64,000 nt of DNA from Alteromonas sp. C1M14 (GTDB taxonomy: Bacteria; Pseudomonadota; Gammaproteobacteria; Enterobacterales; Alteromonadaceae). Below, piece by piece: positions 20,069 through 28,862 of this stretch. A program made the translations under genes and the position numbers. Numbering within the stretch: the stretch's first letter is position 1; every line of letters begins with the position of its first letter. The stretch lies in assembly GCF_018860965.1 (NCBI RefSeq), contig NZ_JAHKQF010000015.1:731777-795776 (forward strand), written 5' to 3'. A model generated the notes under the pieces. That model was not told where the DNA came from and did not search any database. It saw only the letters and a list, made by a program, of their open reading frames with translations.

Positions 20069-20659
20069 ATGAAAAAATCACTTCCAATCTTCGCGGGCAT
20101 TGCAGCGCTAACCTCACTGACTTCCACTGCCGCTTTTTCACAGTCTTTAGATACACCGTGGCAGGATGATCCTGGATTCTATGTTGGTGGTAACTACGGT
20201 TACCTAAAAGTGGATGGCAATGACGATTTTGATGACGACAACGACGTTCTGCAAGGTATTGTGGGGTATCGCTTCAATCGTTACTTCGCCGTTGAAGGCT
20301 CTGCCATCGACTTTGGTGATTATGGTAACGACATTTCAAGCGCCGACACCGATGGTTGGACGGCCGGAGTAAAAGGGATATTACCCATTACCAACAAATT
20401 TGCAGTGTATGCGAAAGCCGGACAACTCTGGTGGGAAACCGACTACGACGTAGCCGGGGTATCGGGAAGCTATGACGACGAAAGCTTGTTTATTGGCGCA
20501 GGTCTGTCGTACAACATCACCGAAAACTTCCTAGTCAATGCCGAATACACGGTGTACGACGCCGATATGGATGCGGATACCTTCTCCGATGACATCGATG
20601 ATGCTGATTTTGACACTGATCTTAAACAAGCAAGCATTGGTGTAGAATACCGCTTTTAA
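20069..20659 (+). CDS. Small outer-membrane beta-barrel (OmpA/OmpW-like)
   Basis: A 196-residue exported protein with a signal peptide (cleavage near AAFSQ-S) and an eight-strand-type barrel: PGFYVGGNYGYLKVDG at the start of the mature part and ASIGVEYRF at the C-terminus, the typical Bam-recognition end. Acidic loops (DDFDDDND, DADMDADTF) are surface exposed by prediction. Similar proteins in Alteromonas are annotated as porin family or outer membrane beta-barrel. Start ATG has a good AGGA site. Monocistronic, with its own terminator. Confidence 0.8.
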   Translation: MKKSLPIFAGIAALTSLTSTAAFSQSLDTPWQDDPGFYVGGNYGYLKVDGNDDFDDDNDVLQGIVGYRFNRYFAVEGSAIDFGDYGNDISSADTDGWTAGVKGILPITNKFAVYAKAGQLWWETDYDVAGVSGSYDDESLFIGAGLSYNITENFLVNAEYTVYDADMDADTFSDDIDDADFDTDLKQASIGVEYRF

Positions 20660-20978
20660 TGAATTGATAACCGAATAAAAAGAAGCTGCGGTTTACCGCA
20701 GCTTCTTTTTTTGTGCCTAAGTTTCTCCCTAGACTAAAATTTAATGTTATTACCCACCTAAAAATAACGCCCCAAATAGAACAAAAAAATCTTATTTTAT
20801 CAAAATCTTGCCTTAGTGCTTTTGGCGTAAAGCCGGGCTCATGTCTGGCACCCGTTAAGGTGGCTTCAATAGACTGTATCTCGCCCTAATGGTAAGATTT
20901 CGCTCTTTTTAAGCAGTTACGTAGTAGTTAACGGAAATTACGGATAGTCTCTGTTCGGTAAACTGGCATGTATAGACA
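20660..20978. other. Intergenic region before the aryl-polyene cluster
   Basis: About 320 bases with the barrel-gene terminator on the left. The remainder should hold the promoter for the long pigment operon. An AT-rich stretch lies at 20770-20800, but no clear -35/-10 pair or known RNA was recognised. Confidence 0.4.
20682..20712 (+). terminator. Rho-independent terminator after barrel gene
   Basis: GAAGCTGCGG at 20682-20691 pairs perfectly with CCGCAGCTTC at 20696-20705 around a TTTA loop and is followed by seven T. Confidence 0.9.
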
Positions 20979-21692
20979 ATGGATTTAACCTTTCATTTAA
21001 CCAACATGACTTATTGGCAGAAAGCCCATGAGTCAGATAGCCTCCCCCAAGCGGCCGGCGATCCTATTGCCGTGGATAAAAAAGGCTGGCCGACACTGCC
21101 GTGGGTGCCTGCTATGCAAAGACGAAGATTATCGCCATTTATGAAGATGGCCTTACACTGTGCCTATGAAACCAGTACCGCCTACAATCAGCCTTTAGCC
21201 ACGGTGTTTAGCTCTCGCCATGGCGATTTAACCCAAACGTCATCGTTATTAGAAACCCTGGCAAACAACGATCCCCTTTCACCTACTGGGTTTAGCTTAT
21301 CGGTGCATAATGCGGTAGCGGGCTTATTTTCAATATTAAATGCCTCAACGACCCCTTCAACAACAATCGCCGCGGGACAAGACACCCTTGCAATGGCCAT
21401 CGTCGATGCCATAGCCAAAGCGCAACAACAGCAAGCCCCAATATTGCTTGTCCATGCAGATCAGGCAATGCCTTCCCGCTATGCCGACTTTGAAGATGAA
21501 CGGCAGATAAGCCATGCCCTGGCTTTTATCATCGAACCGACGCTAAAAGCCAATGTACGGTTAACGCGAATTCCATCATCCACCTCCCAACCGACAACCG
21601 TGCCATTTTCGGTCGCGTTTGGACAAAACATCTCTAGTGCTCAACAGACGGTAACACAAAGCCAAGACTGGCAATGGAAATACACGCCATGA
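20979..21692 (+). CDS. apeC: APE chain-length-factor-like ketosynthase, ApeC type
   Basis: A 237-residue ketosynthase-like protein lacking the active-site cysteine; FSLSVHNAVAGLFSIL lies where the catalytic region would be. Short KS homologues of this kind act as chain-length factors, partnering the ApeO/ApeR ketosynthases in aryl-polyene biosynthesis. It is the first gene of the cluster, as apeC is early in the E. coli CFT073 order. It ends in an ATGA overlap with the acyltransferase. The start ATG has a weak ribosome site. Confidence 0.8.
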   Translation: MDLTFHLTNMTYWQKAHESDSLPQAAGDPIAVDKKGWPTLPWVPAMQRRRLSPFMKMALHCAYETSTAYNQPLATVFSSRHGDLTQTSSLLETLANNDPLSPTGFSLSVHNAVAGLFSILNASTTPSTTIAAGQDTLAMAIVDAIAKAQQQQAPILLVHADQAMPSRYADFEDERQISHALAFIIEPTLKANVRLTRIPSSTSQPTTVPFSVAFGQNISSAQQTVTQSQDWQWKYTP

Positions 21693-22456
21693 TAGCTTTT
21701 TTAGCGTATGCCTATCGTGTATTGGCAACCGGTTTTTGCTTTGCTGTGTTTGGTCTTGGCGGCCTGGTGCTTTCCTTCACGCTTTTTCCTTTGTTGTCGA
21801 TAATTTATCGACAACCACACAAAAAGCAGCAAGCGGCAAAAAAATGGGTCAGCCGAACCTTCCGTTTTTTTGTGAATTTAATGCAATGGGTTGGCGTGGG
21901 TCACTTTCAGGTTCCTGATGCCCATTTACTGGCCCAGCAACAAGGCAAGCTGGTGATGGCAAATCATCCATCGCTGATTGATGTGGTAGTGCTTATTGCC
22001 TATTTGCCTAGTGCAGATTGTGTGGTTAAAGCGTCATTGCTTCGCAACCCTTTTATGAACCGTGTGATCCAGGCCACAGGCTACATTAGCAACGATGACC
22101 CCGAAACGGTTCTAAGTGCTTGCAAAGCGTCATTAGCAGCTGGAAACAACCTGATTATCTTTCCCGAAGGCACCCGCACAACCCCCGGACAGCCCCCAAA
22201 ACTGCAACGAGGGGCGGCCAATATTGCGGTGCGATGCGGTGCAACGCCCTTGATCTTGGGTATTGATGTGTCGCCATCTACCCTCACCAAAGACAAACCT
22301 TGGTACCAGGTACCAAAAAAGAGATTTACCTTTTCGGTCAAGATAAAAGATAATGCACCGTTACCCATAGAAGGTGACGTAATTACAAAAGAAACGCGGC
22401 GCTATACCCGCTCGCTTCAAGCTTTTTTTTCAGAGGAAATACACCAATATGAGTGA
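21689..22456 (+). CDS. 1-acylglycerol-3-phosphate-type acyltransferase, ApeD position
   Basis: A 255-residue membrane-associated acyltransferase of the PlsC family with HX4D box NHPSLIDVV and the second motif FPEGTRTTPG. The N-terminus has a hydrophobic anchor (about residues 10-35). In APE clusters such an enzyme is thought to transfer the polyene or an acyl group to the lipid carrier. The ATG at 21689 overlaps the apeC stop; a longer frame inside apeC is not used. Confidence 0.82.
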   Translation: MIAFLAYAYRVLATGFCFAVFGLGGLVLSFTLFPLLSIIYRQPHKKQQAAKKWVSRTFRFFVNLMQWVGVGHFQVPDAHLLAQQQGKLVMANHPSLIDVVVLIAYLPSADCVVKASLLRNPFMNRVIQATGYISNDDPETVLSACKASLAAGNNLIIFPEGTRTTPGQPPKLQRGAANIAVRCGATPLILGIDVSPSTLTKDKPWYQVPKKRFTFSVKIKDNAPLPIEGDVITKETRRYTRSLQAFFSEEIHQYE

Positions 22457-22706
22457 GTTAAAACTCGAATTAAAAACGCTCATCATCGACGCCCTCGACC
22501 TAGAGGATATGACCCCCGAGGATATTAAAAACGATGAACCGCTTTTTGTTGATGGCTTAGGTTTAGATAGTATCGATGCACTGGAGCTCGGTTTGGCTAT
22601 AAAAAAACAATATGCTATTAGCATTGATGCCAATGCGGAAAATACCAAACAACATTTTGCTACCATCGATAATTTGGCGGCGTTTATAGAATCACAAAAG
22701 CAGTAA
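22449..22706 (+). CDS. apeE: Acyl carrier protein, ApeE type
   Basis: An 85-residue ACP. The phosphopantetheine serine is in GLGLDSIDALEL (about residue 39). It overlaps the end of the acyltransferase by 8 bases and is followed 2 bases later by a second ACP. One ACP probably carries the growing polyene; activation needs the PPTase at the end of the cluster. Confidence 0.88.
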   Translation: MSELKLELKTLIIDALDLEDMTPEDIKNDEPLFVDGLGLDSIDALELGLAIKKQYAISIDANAENTKQHFATIDNLAAFIESQKQ

Positions 22707-22708
22707 TC

Positions 22709-22957
22709 ATGATGAAAACACAAGATGAACTTTTTACTATGCTCAAAGATGTGCTCATCGAGGACTTTGAAATTGAAGAAGACGCAATCACTACCCAAGC
22801 GCATCTTTATGAGGATTTAGATCTAGATAGCATTGATGCCATCGATCTGGTGGTCAAATTGCGAGAGCTAACCGGTAAGAAAATTGAAGCGGAAGCCTTT
22901 AAAAAAGTGCGCACCGTAGACGATGTTCTGTCCGAACTCCACGCTCTACTTAATTAA
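22709..22957 (+). CDS. apeF: Acyl carrier protein, ApeF type
   Basis: An 82-residue ACP with the attachment serine in DLDLDSIDAIDL (about residue 37), followed by an acidic helix and ELTGKKIEAEAF. Two ATG codons are adjacent at the start; either may be used. Two ACPs in tandem are a hallmark of APE clusters. Confidence 0.88.
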   Translation: MMKTQDELFTMLKDVLIEDFEIEEDAITTQAHLYEDLDLDSIDAIDLVVKLRELTGKKIEAEAFKKVRTVDDVLSELHALLN

Positions 22958-22962
22958 ACAGA

Positions 22963-23517
22963 GTGAAAACCCTCATCATCTGGGGTATTGGTGCTGTGTT
23001 AGCCCTATACCCGTTTGTGGTGTATTTCGGTTTACAGGTGCTGTCTCCCGCAACGTTAGCTAGCATCCTTCTTTGCACTGTCGCGCTAAGGGTGTGGTTT
23101 TCTGCTGCCAGTCAATCAGTGTCGCCTTGGCTAACTTGGGCTCCATTAGCAGCAATCCCGGTTCTACTGGTGAGCTTTTTCGCCGATACTGCAACCGGCA
23201 TTAAATTGTATCCCATTGCCATCAATCTCATGTTGCTTGTTATTTTCGCGGTCTCCTTGGTTAAACCGCCATCGATCATTGAAAGCTTAGCCAGATTACA
23301 CCAGCCCAATTTGCCTTCTTCAGGGGTACGCTATACCCGCAATGTAACTGCAATTTGGTGCGTGTTTTTTATCGCAAACGGGCTGATTAGCGGTTATACC
23401 GCCATGTACAGCGACTTACAAAGTTGGATGTTGTATAACGGTTTTATTGCTTATATTGCCATGGGAGTGTTGTTTGCAGTGGAGTTTTTATTTCGCAAAT
23501 GTGTGATGAAAGTATGA
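22963..23517 (+). CDS. apeG: APE cluster membrane protein, ApeG type
   Basis: A 184-residue integral membrane protein with about five or six TM helices (COG4648-type), present in APE clusters between the ACPs and the ligase; its biochemical role is not settled. Start is GTG at 22963, 5 bases after apeF. It ends in an ATGA overlap with the ligase gene. Confidence 0.75.
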   Translation: MKTLIIWGIGAVLALYPFVVYFGLQVLSPATLASILLCTVALRVWFSAASQSVSPWLTWAPLAAIPVLLVSFFADTATGIKLYPIAINLMLLVIFAVSLVKPPSIIESLARLHQPNLPSSGVRYTRNVTAIWCVFFIANGLISGYTAMYSDLQSWMLYNGFIAYIAMGVLFAVEFLFRKCVMKV

Positions 23518-24860
23518 CGATGGCCAATCTCTTATTGCCCTTAACCGGCGCACTGTTTTATAAAAATAACCAGTTTGTGGATGCACAAACCTGGCAACAA
23601 GACATCACCGCATTTAGGCAAAAAGTGCAAACGATGGCATTGGCCAATCAAACCGTACTTTTGTTCTGTGAAGACACTTATGAATTTGCTGTACGCTTGT
23701 TTGCCTTAGGCATGGAAAGCATCGATATTATTTTACCGCCCAACAACCAGCCACAAACCCACGCCGAATTGGCAAAACTGGCCAGTGCCTATTGTGGCGA
23801 CAAAATCATAGATACCCCTCTTTCACGCATCGACGAGTACGCCGGGGAAAATGCCCTGCCCCACAATGACACCTTGTTTTGGCCTCATACTGGCAAGCTG
23901 ATTTTTTTCACTTCAGGCTCCACGGGCAAGGCTAAACCTATTGTTAAGCATTGGTGGCAGGTCAATACCGAAGTGGCGTGTTTAATAAATAGCTTTTTTC
24001 CCACCCCGTCGCCAAGCAACACTGGCGTATTAAGCACCGTATCTCATCAGCACGTGTACGGATTATTATTTAAATTATTGTTGCCCCTTGCCTCGTCCAT
24101 GACCATTTATCCTCAATACTTATACCCTGAAGATATGGCGGCAACCCTTACCCGTATAGAAAACGCGATTGTGATAGCCAGCCCCGCCTTCTTGGTGAGG
24201 CTAGTGCAAGATAACTTGCTTATTCGATATAAGGCACAGCTGAACAAGGTATTTTCGTCAGGGGCGCCTTTGCCCGATAAGGCCGCGACAACCTTGTACC
24301 AGCAACTGTCGTTGCCAGCCACCCAGGTGTACGGCAGTACGGAAACTGGGGGCATTGCTTGGCGAGAAATCACCGGCACCGACACGGGTTGGCGACCATT
24401 TGCTGGCATTGAAGTGGCATCAGGAGACGATGCAACATTGCGCATTCGCTCACCTTATTTGGTCGACGATTGGACGACCTTAGCCGACCGCGTCAAGATT
24501 ACAGAAAACGGCACCTTTACCCTGCTTGGTCGCACTGACAGAATAGCCAAGGTGGAAGATAAACGGTTAGACATGGAAGACATGGAACGTCACCTGCAAC
24601 ACCACCGAGCAGTTCATCGTTGCCGACTCCTACAGCTAGCGGGTGAAAAACGCAGTCTTGCCATTGTGGTTGAACTCAAACCAGACTATCTCCCACAATC
24701 GGCGGCCAGCAAAAGAGCTTTAGTGACCCAATTAAAACAGTTTCTTACGGAGCGATTTGAGCCTGTTTGCTTCCCTCGCAAATGGCGCTTTGTTACTGAA
24801 CTGCCATTTAATTCCCAAGGGAAATTATCTTACTCATCTCTGGAGGCACTTTTTGTCTGA
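23514..24860 (+). CDS. apeH: Aryl-acid AMP-ligase, ApeH type
   Basis: A 448-residue acyl-AMP ligase that activates the aromatic starter acid and loads it on the ACP. The ATP-binding loop reads FFTSGSTGKAKPIVKHW (about residue 127-143), later VYGSTETGGIAW, and LLGRTDRIAKVEDKRLDME in the hinge. With the ammonia-lyase in the cluster, the likely substrate is a hydroxycinnamate or a derivative, whereas E. coli-type ApeH uses 4-hydroxybenzoate. The start at 23514 makes an ATGA overlap with apeG. Confidence 0.88.
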   Translation: MTMANLLLPLTGALFYKNNQFVDAQTWQQDITAFRQKVQTMALANQTVLLFCEDTYEFAVRLFALGMESIDIILPPNNQPQTHAELAKLASAYCGDKIIDTPLSRIDEYAGENALPHNDTLFWPHTGKLIFFTSGSTGKAKPIVKHWWQVNTEVACLINSFFPTPSPSNTGVLSTVSHQHVYGLLFKLLLPLASSMTIYPQYLYPEDMAATLTRIENAIVIASPAFLVRLVQDNLLIRYKAQLNKVFSSGAPLPDKAATTLYQQLSLPATQVYGSTETGGIAWREITGTDTGWRPFAGIEVASGDDATLRIRSPYLVDDWTTLADRVKITENGTFTLLGRTDRIAKVEDKRLDMEDMERHLQHHRAVHRCRLLQLAGEKRSLAIVVELKPDYLPQSAASKRALVTQLKQFLTERFEPVCFPRKWRFVTELPFNSQGKLSYSSLEALFV

Positions 24861-25212
24861 ACATTACCCTAAATTGCCCACACTCGTGAACTGTGAACAG
24901 TCCTCCGAATCAGTAAAACTCGATCTGTTTGTGCCGGCCAATTTGCATTGGTTTCGCGGCCATTTCCCCGAGCAACCGATTTTACCGGGCGTGGTACAGC
25001 TAGACTGGGCAAAACACTATGCTGCAACCTACTTGTCGTTATGTTCGTCACAGGTAAAGCAGGTAGAAGTACTGAAATTCCAAGTGGTGATTGTGCCACA
25101 GACACATATTACCCTTTCGCTAGAGCAGAAAAGCGACGAGAAGTTCCTGTTTAATTACACCTCATCAATGGGCACACATGCTTCCGGCCGTGTGATCTTA
25201 TATCGTGACTAA
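24853..25212 (+). CDS. apeI: 3-hydroxyacyl-ACP dehydratase, ApeI type
   Basis: A 119-residue hot-dog-fold dehydratase; the catalytic region is RGHFPEQPILPGVVQLDW. It removes water after ketoreduction, giving the conjugated double bonds of the polyene. The start is a TTG at 24853 inside the end of apeH, chosen because GGAGG sits 6 bases upstream; a longer frame into apeH would add an unrelated N-terminus. Confidence 0.82.
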   Translation: MSEHYPKLPTLVNCEQSSESVKLDLFVPANLHWFRGHFPEQPILPGVVQLDWAKHYAATYLSLCSSQVKQVEVLKFQVVIVPQTHITLSLEQKSDEKFLFNYTSSMGTHASGRVILYRD

Positions 25213-25942
25213 GTATTGCATCATCATACCTAACTATAACCATCATCAGCAGATACATGAGGTGGTGCGCACATTGGCCCCGTTTAATTTGCCCATATTT
25301 ATGGTCAATGACGCAAGTAGTGACAAAACACGTGATGTGCTAGAAGCGTTAGAACAAGATACACCGCTATTGACCCTGGTTCACCATCAAACCAATCAAG
25401 GTAAAGGTGGTGCTGTGCAAACCGGTCTGAATACCGCTTATGCCCAAGGCTTTACTCACGCCCTTCAAATTGATGCTGACGGTCAACACAACTTAGCCGA
25501 TATTGCCCCCATGCTAGCCCTGAGTCAGAACAACCCAAAAGCGGTAATTAGTGGTGCGCCAGTCTTTGATGACAGCATTCCTAAACACCGTTTTATCAGC
25601 CGTTACATCACCCATTTTTGGGTCACCATCGAGACCCTTTCTTTTGCATTAAAAGACACCATGTGTGGTTTTCGTGTTTATCCGCTGGCCCCTTATGATT
25701 CGCTACAACGCCGTGTGCCATTGGGCAAAAGAATGGATTTCGACATCGAGATCCTGGTGCGTTTGTATTGGCAAAATACACCTGTGATTTTTAGGCCGAC
25801 CAAGGTTACCTACCCGGAAGATGGAGCTTCACATTTTAAGCTGTTTAAAGACAACCTTTTAATTTCGTGGATGCACACCCGGTTGTTTTTCGGCATGCTG
25901 CGCCGAATTCCTTCACTATTGGGGCGTAAATTTCAGTCATGA
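25205..25942 (+). CDS. Family 2 glycosyltransferase (N-terminal half of ApeJ)
   Basis: A 245-residue DPM1-like GT2 enzyme with the DxD-type motif LQIDADGQHN (about residue 90) and KDTMCGFRVYP further on. In many APE clusters ApeJ fuses this domain with the acyltransferase encoded by the next gene; here they are separate genes overlapping by ATGA. It probably glycosylates the polyene lipid. Start is GTG at 25205, 8 bases inside apeI. Confidence 0.83.
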   Translation: MTKYCIIIPNYNHHQQIHEVVRTLAPFNLPIFMVNDASSDKTRDVLEALEQDTPLLTLVHHQTNQGKGGAVQTGLNTAYAQGFTHALQIDADGQHNLADIAPMLALSQNNPKAVISGAPVFDDSIPKHRFISRYITHFWVTIETLSFALKDTMCGFRVYPLAPYDSLQRRVPLGKRMDFDIEILVRLYWQNTPVIFRPTKVTYPEDGASHFKLFKDNLLISWMHTRLFFGMLRRIPSLLGRKFQS

Positions 25943-26895
25943 GTGCACCGCAACACTGGTCTAAAATTCAAGAACGGGGCACCCTTGTTGGTATGCAGAT
26001 CCTACTGGGTATCTACCGTGTGGCCGGCAGGCGTATTCTTATGTGTGTCATGGCGCCGGTGGTATTTTATTTTTATTTATCCGGTAAGCAAGCCCGCCAT
26101 GCATCTGCGGTTTTTAGGCATCGGGCCGCCCGCTTCAATCCACAGGTCAATACGGGTTTTTGGAGTGGTTACAAACATTTTTTATGTTTCGCCAACGCCG
26201 CTTTTGACAAAATAGACGCATGGCTTGGACGGCTATCTATTGCCGACCTCACCTATACCAATGAAGCCTTATTCCAGCAAATTCGAACCTCGGGACGGGG
26301 AGCCATTTTTATCGGTTCCCACCTAGGAAACCTTGAAGTCTGTCGGGCCTTAAATGCCCACAAGTACGCCAGCCCCATCAATGTTCTGGTGTTTACCCAG
26401 CACGCCATTAAATTTAATACCCTACTGCAAAAAATCCATCCTGATGTCAGTATTAATATGATGGAAGTCAGCAATATTACACCGGCGTTGATGATCCAGT
26501 TACGAGATAAAATTGATGATGGTGAGTCTTTGGTTATTGTGGGCGATCGTACCAGTGCGTCAGTGTCTGGCAGAGTCAGTTACGTGGATTTCATGGGCCA
26601 ACCGGCGCCGTTTTCCCAAGGCCCCTTTATTCTAGCTTCATTACTGGAATGCCCAGTTTACTTGCTGTTCTGCCTGCGAGAAAACAACGGCTATCACATG
26701 ATATTTGAGCATTTCAGTGACCTACTCACGTTGCCAAGAAAAAACCGTCACATGCATCTTGATGAGGTGATTGCCCGTTACGCCCAGCGGCTTGCCCATT
26801 ATGCCGGGCAATATCCTATGCAATGGTTCAATTTTTATGATTTTTGGCAGCAAGACGAATCTGTCACGCGGTCACCTAATACGGAGAATAATTAG
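25939..26895 (+). CDS. LpxL/HtrB-like acyltransferase (C-terminal half of ApeJ)
   Basis: A 318-residue lipid A-type acyltransferase with the HX4E box SHLGNLEV (about residue 131), the RTSAS region and a hydrophobic anchor near residues 30-48. It is expected to attach an acyl or aryl-polyenoyl chain to a glycolipid carrier at the inner membrane. ATGA overlap with the glycosyltransferase. Confidence 0.82.
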   Translation: MSAPQHWSKIQERGTLVGMQILLGIYRVAGRRILMCVMAPVVFYFYLSGKQARHASAVFRHRAARFNPQVNTGFWSGYKHFLCFANAAFDKIDAWLGRLSIADLTYTNEALFQQIRTSGRGAIFIGSHLGNLEVCRALNAHKYASPINVLVFTQHAIKFNTLLQKIHPDVSINMMEVSNITPALMIQLRDKIDDGESLVIVGDRTSASVSGRVSYVDFMGQPAPFSQGPFILASLLECPVYLLFCLRENNGYHMIFEHFSDLLTLPRKNRHMHLDEVIARYAQRLAHYAGQYPMQWFNFYDFWQQDESVTRSPNTENN

Positions 26896-26896
26896 T

Positions 26897-28447
26897 ATGC
26901 ACGGCAAACCTACCGTTGTTTTTGGCGAGCATCCTCTTACCATAGAAGACGTCAATGCCATCGCCTCTGGCAAGGCGTCAGTGAGTCTGTCAGAAAATTC
27001 AGCATTTTGCCGCAAAATCGACGCGGCATTAGCTTTTCTCGACAAGCTTTTAAAAGAAGATGGGGTGATTTATGGCGTGACCACCGGCTATGGCGACTCG
27101 GTGACCACCGCAGTGCCTCCTTCCTTGGTGCCAGCGTTACCCCTGCATTTGTCTCGATTCCATGGTTGTGGAATGGGAGAGTATTTTTCCCAATCTCAAG
27201 GACGTGCCATCTTAGCAGCTAGGCTGGCGTCACTGTCGAAAGGATACTCGGGGGTGAGCTGGGAACTGCTTCACCTGCTAATTAATATGGTTAACCACGA
27301 CATCGTCCCACGGATCCCCCAAGAAGGCTCGGTGGGCGCAAGCGGAGATTTAACCCCATTGTCCTACGTTGCTGGCGCCCTAGTCGGAGAACGAGACGTG
27401 TATTTTGAAGGTACCGTCTGTCAAAGTAGCCATGCGTTTAAACAACGTCAACTATCGCCTATCGAGTTACGCCCCAAAGAGGGGCTAGCTATCATGAATG
27501 GTACCGCCGTCATGACCGCCATAGCCTGTGAAGCCTTTGGTCGCGCTGAGTACTTAATGCAATTAATGACCCGTATTACAGCGATGTGCAGCTTGGCGCT
27601 AAAAGGGAACAGCAACCATTTTGATGATAAACTGTTTGCCGCCAAGCCCCATCGGGGACAACAGCAAATCGCCGCTTGGATCCAACACGATCTTAACCAT
27701 TTTACCCATCCGAGAAATTCCCACCGCTTACAAGATCGTTATTCTATAAGGTGTGCGCCCCATGTTATTGGTACCTTAGCGGATGCTTTACCTTGGTTAC
27801 GTACACTCATAGAAAATGAACTCAATTCAGCCAACGATAACCCGCTGATTGATGGTGAGGGTGAGCACGTACTTCATGGCGGGCACTTCTATGGTGGGCA
27901 CATTGCTATGGCCATGGACACCTTGAAAGTCTTGGTCGCCAATCAAGCTGATTTAGCCGACAGGCAACTCGCCTCACTGGTCGACACCCGTTACAATAAT
28001 GGTTTAGCACCCAACTTAAGCGGCGCTGATCCTGCCACCCGTTTTATTAACCATGGTTTTAAAGCAGTGCAAATTGGCGCGTCTGCCTATACCGCAGAAG
28101 CCCTCAAACATACCATGCCTGCCAGCGTATTCTCTCGTTCTACAGAGTGCCATAATCAGGATAAAGTGAGCATGGGAACCATTGCATCACGGGATGCGTT
28201 ACGGGTTTTACAACTTACCGAGCAGGTTTTGGCCAGTACGCTGTTAGCCGCCGTTCAGGGGCTACGTTTACGTTTTGCCCAAGGGGAATTAGAAAAATCC
28301 ACCCTCACGCCACCGGTTATTGCTATGTATGATGATGTTGTGTCATTTTTTGAGCCTCTTACCGAAGACCGGCCATTAGAAGCACTGCTGCGCTTTACCG
28401 TTGAGGCCATAGAAAGTAAACGTTGGAGTTTGTATGAACAGTCGTAA
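26897..28447 (+). CDS. MIO aromatic amino-acid ammonia-lyase (HAL/TAL-like) in the APE cluster
   Basis: A 516-residue histidine/tyrosine/phenylalanine ammonia-lyase family enzyme. The MIO-forming triad Ala-Ser-Gly is in GSVGASGDLTPLSY, the catalytic tyrosine in GVTTGYGDS, and the cofactor-stabilising segment in ELNSANDNPLID. The substrate-selectivity site reads RFHGCGMG, where typical histidine ammonia-lyases have a Ser-His pair. It probably supplies 4-coumarate or cinnamate as starter acid for ApeH. The start at 26897, one base after the acyltransferase stop, gives MHGKPTVV; a longer frame lies inside the previous gene. No hut genes are nearby, so histidine catabolism is unlikely. Confidence 0.82.
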   Translation: MHGKPTVVFGEHPLTIEDVNAIASGKASVSLSENSAFCRKIDAALAFLDKLLKEDGVIYGVTTGYGDSVTTAVPPSLVPALPLHLSRFHGCGMGEYFSQSQGRAILAARLASLSKGYSGVSWELLHLLINMVNHDIVPRIPQEGSVGASGDLTPLSYVAGALVGERDVYFEGTVCQSSHAFKQRQLSPIELRPKEGLAIMNGTAVMTAIACEAFGRAEYLMQLMTRITAMCSLALKGNSNHFDDKLFAAKPHRGQQQIAAWIQHDLNHFTHPRNSHRLQDRYSIRCAPHVIGTLADALPWLRTLIENELNSANDNPLIDGEGEHVLHGGHFYGGHIAMAMDTLKVLVANQADLADRQLASLVDTRYNNGLAPNLSGADPATRFINHGFKAVQIGASAYTAEALKHTMPASVFSRSTECHNQDKVSMGTIASRDALRVLQLTEQVLASTLLAAVQGLRLRFAQGELEKSTLTPPVIAMYDDVVSFFEPLTEDRPLEALLRFTVEAIESKRWSLYEQS

Positions 28448-28862
28448 TAGCTTGCTCAGTGCCAAAGTAGAGATAGAGATCCCGTTTCATGACTGCGACC
28501 CCATGCAGGTAGTTTGGCATGGCAATTACCCTCGCTACATGGAGATTGCTCGTTGTGAACTACTGCGGTTATTTGACTACGACTACATACAAATGAATGC
28601 ATCCGGTTACCTGTGGCCGATTATCGATATGCAAATTAAATACGTCAGTTCCGCCCGTTTTACCCAACGTATTGAAGTGACCGCCTACCTAAAGGAAACC
28701 GAAAACCGGCTTAAGATTGATTACTTAATCAAAGATAAAGCCACGCAAAAAACACTGACCAAAGCTTACACAGTACAGGTTGCAGTAGATATGGCTAGCG
28801 AAGAAATGCAATTTGCTAGCCCAGCAATCTTGCACGAAAAACTGGCAAAGGTTCTGTCATGA
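28434..28862 (+). CDS. apeK: 4HBT-type acyl-CoA thioesterase, ApeK type
   Basis: A 142-residue hot-dog thioesterase; HDCDPMQVVWHGNYPRYME is the YbgC-like active-site segment, with the catalytic aspartate in the first part. It probably releases or edits acyl chains in polyene synthesis. The ATG overlaps the ammonia-lyase by 14 bases and its TGA overlaps apeL. Confidence 0.83.
   Translation: MNSRNSLLSAKVEIEIPFHDCDPMQVVWHGNYPRYMEIARCELLRLFDYDYIQMNASGYLWPIIDMQIKYVSSARFTQRIEVTAYLKETENRLKIDYLIKDKATQKTLTKAYTVQVAVDMASEEMQFASPAILHEKLAKVLS

Noticed and set aside
26897..28447. Histidine utilisation gene hutH
   Set aside because: No hutU, hutI or hutG nearby; the gene is embedded with overlaps in the aryl-polyene operon and the selectivity site differs from HAL.
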